From Bacteroidota bacterium (lineage in GTDB: Bacteria; Bacteroidota; Bacteroidia; Cytophagales; Cyclobacteriaceae): DNA of 9,283 nt. The position numbers were made by a program, and so were the translations under genes. Position 1 is the first letter of the stretch; each line of letters begins with the position of its first letter. The stretch covers positions 1 through 9,283 of the forward strand of contig JAPUIM010000014.1 in the NCBI GenBank assembly GCA_027297025.1, read 5' to 3'. Under the pieces are notes generated by a model, which was not told the origin of the DNA, searched no databases, and saw only the letters and a program-made list of their open reading frames with translations. This document shows, piece after piece, positions 7,008 through 9,283 of the stretch.

Positions 7008-8189
7008 ATGGATGCCCATGTTGTCGAATGGTTAAATCTGACGGTGAGATGGATCCACTTCATTACTGGCATCGCCTGGATTGGATCTTCTTTCTACTTT
7101 AATTGGTTGGAAAATGCGCTCAATAAACAAGGACTAAGAGAAGGTATTGCCGGTAATCTGTGGGCCATTCACGGAGGAGGCTTTTATTACCTGGAAAAAT
7201 ACAAGGTAGCCCCTAAGGTAATACCGAAAACCCTCCATTGGTTCAAATACGAAGCATATTTCACCTGGATCAGCGGATTTGCCTTATTGATCATTGTATA
7301 TTATTACAATGCCGGCGTATACATGGTTGATTCCGACTCTTCTACCCACCCGGCCCTGGCGGTATTGCTGGGCATTGGCTCCTTGATCGTGGGCTGGTTT
7401 ATATACGATACCATGTGCAAAACGCCGTTGATCAATAAACCGGTGTTATTCACCCTGGTGGGGTTCCTGATAGTGGTAGCTATTTCTTATTACCTGACTC
7501 AAATGCTGAGCAGCCGGGCTGCTTACTTGCATGTAGGGGCTATGTTGGGCACTTGTATGGCTGCCAATGTATTTCTGGTCATCATTCCTTCCCAGAAAAA
7601 ATTGGTGGAGTCAGCAAAACAAGGAAAGGAACCGGATGCAGTTCAGGGAAGAAAGGCCTTTTTGAGATCCCTGCATAATAATTACATGACCCTGCCGGTG
7701 TTGTTCATCATGATCTCCAACCATTTTCCCAGTACCTACGGCAATGAGTTTAACTGGGCGGTATTGGCGGGTTTATTTGTGGTGGGGACCGGGGTAAGGC
7801 ATTATTACAATTTGTTGGGAAAGGGACAAAATGCTTTTTGGATCTTGCCGGCGGCGGTGGTTGGTATGATAGGACTGGCAATGGTCACCAAACCACCTCC
7901 TGCTCATCAGTTAGCTGGAGGGAGACAGATAGAATTTTCAGAAGCCCAAGCCCTTATTTCCAAAAGATGCGTTTCCTGCCATTCCGCCAATCCCACTGAT
8001 AAAGTTTTTGTAGTAGCACCCAAAGGAGTAATGTTTGATACTCCTGACCAAATTGTACAACACCAGGATAAGATCTTTATTCAGGCGGTGACCACCAAGG
8101 TAATGCCCTTGGGTAATACTACCTTCATCACAGAGGAAGAAAGAGAGATCATTGGAGCCTGGATACAACAGGGAGCTATAATTGAGTAA
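7008..8189 (+). CDS. puuD: Membrane urate oxidase (urate hydroxylase) with C-terminal cytochrome c domain
   Basis: This 393-residue protein matches PuuD, the integral-membrane urate oxidase that converts urate to 5-hydroxyisourate and passes electrons to its own cytochrome c instead of making H2O2. About eight hydrophobic helices are visible, near residues 12-31, 82-100, 115-134, 144-165, 172-194, 227-240, 249-267 and 275-294. Conserved-looking polar and His residues lie within or beside them (RWIHFITGIAWIGSSFYFNW, LWAIHGGGFY, TLHWFKYEAYFTW, LHVGAMLGT, SLHNNYMTLPVLF). The tail holds a heme-attachment site CVSCH (C321, C324, H325) and a likely axial Met366 in KVMPLGN. Heme c is attached outside the cytoplasm, so the tail is inferred to face the periplasm and to reduce the respiratory chain. 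xdhC starts three bases after the stop, indicating an operon. Neighbouring allB, allC and allE support urate as the substrate. Confidence 0.93.
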   Translation: MDAHVVEWLNLTVRWIHFITGIAWIGSSFYFNWLENALNKQGLREGIAGNLWAIHGGGFYYLEKYKVAPKVIPKTLHWFKYEAYFTWISGFALLIIVYYYNAGVYMVDSDSSTHPALAVLLGIGSLIVGWFIYDTMCKTPLINKPVLFTLVGFLIVVAISYYLTQMLSSRAAYLHVGAMLGTCMAANVFLVIIPSQKKLVESAKQGKEPDAVQGRKAFLRSLHNNYMTLPVLFIMISNHFPSTYGNEFNWAVLAGLFVVGTGVRHYYNLLGKGQNAFWILPAAVVGMIGLAMVTKPPPAHQLAGGRQIEFSEAQALISKRCVSCHSANPTDKVFVVAPKGVMFDTPDQIVQHQDKIFIQAVTTKVMPLGNTTFITEEEREIIGAWIQQGAIIE

Positions 8190-8192
8190 GCC

Positions 8193-9155
8193 ATGAAAGA
8201 GATTGAAGTCTGGAAATTTATTGATGATTCCCTGGAAAAAAACATAGCAGTGGGATTGATGCTAGTAACCGAAAGTGCTGGCAGCAGCCCCGGACGTCAA
8301 GGTTTTAAGATGGCCATCAACCGAAAAGGTGAAATGCAAGGATCCATTGGCGGCGGTATAATGGAACATAAGTTGGTGGAAATGATGAAGAGTAGTTTGG
8401 CTAAAACAAAAGTCTCCACCCAGCTGAAAAAGCAGGTACACCGGAAAGATGAGCCGCTAAACCAATCGGGCATGATTTGTTCAGGGGAACAAACGGTTTT
8501 ACTTCTTCCCGTTTCATTTAAGGATCATGATTGCATAAAAGAAATTATCCAGTATTTAGTGAATAAGGAAACAGCATCGCTTACTATTGACCCTCAGGGT
8601 TTGTCGCTAAAACCCAATATTCATAATCCCCAGCCCTTTAATTATAACCAGGAATCTGAAACAGACTGGATCTACCAGGAAAACCTGGGATACAAGTACA
8701 AGCTTTTTATCGTGGGAGGCGGACATGTAAGCCTGGCTTTGTCTGAATTGCTTAAGTCCCTTGATTTTTACATAACCGTTATCGATGACCGGCCCCAGTT
8801 AAACACCCTGGAAAATAATACTTTTGCCGACCAAAAGATCTACTGTAAATATGAAGAGGTGGAACAACATTTGCCCCCGGGTAAGGAGAACTTTGTTTTA
8901 TTGATGACTTATGGTTACCGGGATGACAACATGGTATTAAGGAAAATTATTCATCGTGATTATGGATATCTGGGCATGATGGGAAGTAAGGAAAAGGTGC
9001 GACAGATATTTGAAGGAATGGACCATGATGGTTTTGATCCACAGTTAAAGGAAAGGGTACACGCTCCCATAGGTATCCAGATCAAGAGCAAAACTCCCCA
9101 GGAAATAGCAGTGAGTATAGCCGCTGAAATTGTCGAAGTAAAAAATTCAGTTTAA
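8193..9155 (+). CDS. xdhC: XdhC/CoxI-family molybdenum-cofactor maturation factor
   Basis: XdhC proteins bind molybdenum cofactor, support its sulfuration and hand it to xanthine dehydrogenase without being part of the mature enzyme. The 320-residue product has both family domains. The N-terminal XdhC/CoxI domain carries SAGSSPGRQGFKMAI (about residues 28-42), GSIGGGIMEHKLVE (50-63) and GMICSGEQTVLLLP (93-106); C96 is a candidate cofactor or sulfur ligand. The C-terminal Rossmann domain starts with LFIVGGGHVSLAL (171-183). It continues with TVIDDRP, VLLMTYGYRDDNMVL and GYLGMMGSKEKV, and ends in HAPIGIQIKSKTPQEIAVSIAAEI. Only three bases separate it from the puuD stop, so translation is probably coupled. 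No xanthine dehydrogenase gene is in the window, so its client is presumed to be encoded elsewhere. Some homologues serve CO dehydrogenase or aldehyde oxidases, but the urate context favours xanthine dehydrogenase. Confidence 0.92.
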   Translation: MKEIEVWKFIDDSLEKNIAVGLMLVTESAGSSPGRQGFKMAINRKGEMQGSIGGGIMEHKLVEMMKSSLAKTKVSTQLKKQVHRKDEPLNQSGMICSGEQTVLLLPVSFKDHDCIKEIIQYLVNKETASLTIDPQGLSLKPNIHNPQPFNYNQESETDWIYQENLGYKYKLFIVGGGHVSLALSELLKSLDFYITVIDDRPQLNTLENNTFADQKIYCKYEEVEQHLPPGKENFVLLMTYGYRDDNMVLRKIIHRDYGYLGMMGSKEKVRQIFEGMDHDGFDPQLKERVHAPIGIQIKSKTPQEIAVSIAAEIVEVKNSV

Positions 9156-9165
9156 ATTAAAACCT

Positions 9166-9283
9166 ATGGGAATATTTTTAAGTCAAGAACAAATAGACGA
9201 TTTTCACCGCGATGGTTTTTTGATCATTCCCGAATACCTGGGGGATGAAGAAATTGCAACTCTTCGGCAAAAAGCCGAAAAAA
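9166..9283 (+). CDS. PhyH-family (phytanoyl-CoA dioxygenase-like) protein, 5' part only
   Basis: An ATG ten bases after the xdhC stop opens a frame that runs off the right edge after 39 codons. The visible N-terminus has the pattern LSQEQIDDFHRDGFLIIPEYLGDEEI followed by LRQKAEK. This is the characteristic opening of phytanoyl-CoA dioxygenase-like Fe(II)/2-oxoglutarate oxygenases: a helix, an F-x-x-D-G-F/Y turn and a beta strand ending in a proline. The iron-binding HxD...H triad would lie downstream and cannot be checked. The tight spacing suggests the same transcript as puuD and xdhC. The family oxidises very diverse substrates, so no specific reaction is assigned. A role in purine or ureide metabolism is only suggested by position. 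There is no clear Shine-Dalgarno sequence. Confidence 0.75.
   Translation, partial: MGIFLSQEQIDDFHRDGFLIIPEYLGDEEIATLRQKAEK

Noticed and set aside
7938..8168. 76-codon minus-strand open frame over the cytochrome c domain
   Set aside because: It is antisense to the CVSCH-containing end of puuD and has no domain features.

Overview
The window looks like chromosomal DNA of a Bacteroidota bacterium, probably a free-living Cytophagales- or Flavobacteriia-like organism. This is inferred from moderate GC with AT-rich gaps, the near absence of Shine-Dalgarno sequences, a promoter-like TTG...TAnnTTTG pair, and the style of the proteins. No RNA genes, transposons, CRISPR arrays or phage genes were seen. 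Gaps between genes are all about 100 bp or less.

Left part (1-3446). The 5' end of a minus-strand S-adenosylmethionine hydrolase (DUF62) gene is cut by the window edge. It is divergent from an exported M20D amidohydrolase gene (382-1698). That gene converges, with one base between the stop codons, on a two-gene minus-strand unit: a small YccU-type CoA-binding protein followed by a 12-helix LAT/APC amino-acid permease. None of these has a proven link to purines.

Right part (3539-9283) is a purine-ring degradation locus in three transcription units. allC-allE (plus) converge on allB (minus), again with one base between stops. allB diverges from a puuD-xdhC-PhyH unit (plus). Together they cover urate to 5-hydroxyisourate (PuuD, membrane-bound, with a cytochrome c tail), allantoin to allantoate (AllB), allantoate to ureidoglycine (AllC) and ureidoglycine to (S)-ureidoglycolate (AllE). 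XdhC matures the molybdenum cofactor for a xanthine dehydrogenase that would lie outside the window. 5-Hydroxyisourate hydrolase, OHCU decarboxylase, ureidoglycolate lyase or dehydrogenase and xanthine dehydrogenase are not present here.

The individual enzymes belong to described families, so this is not an undescribed system as a whole. The least explained points are the PhyH-family dioxygenase gene at the right edge, apparently co-transcribed with puuD and xdhC, and a perfect 10-bp-arm palindrome in the allB/puuD divergent gap. The palindrome overlaps a candidate puuD promoter and resembles a sequence upstream of allC, which suggests a shared but unidentified regulator.
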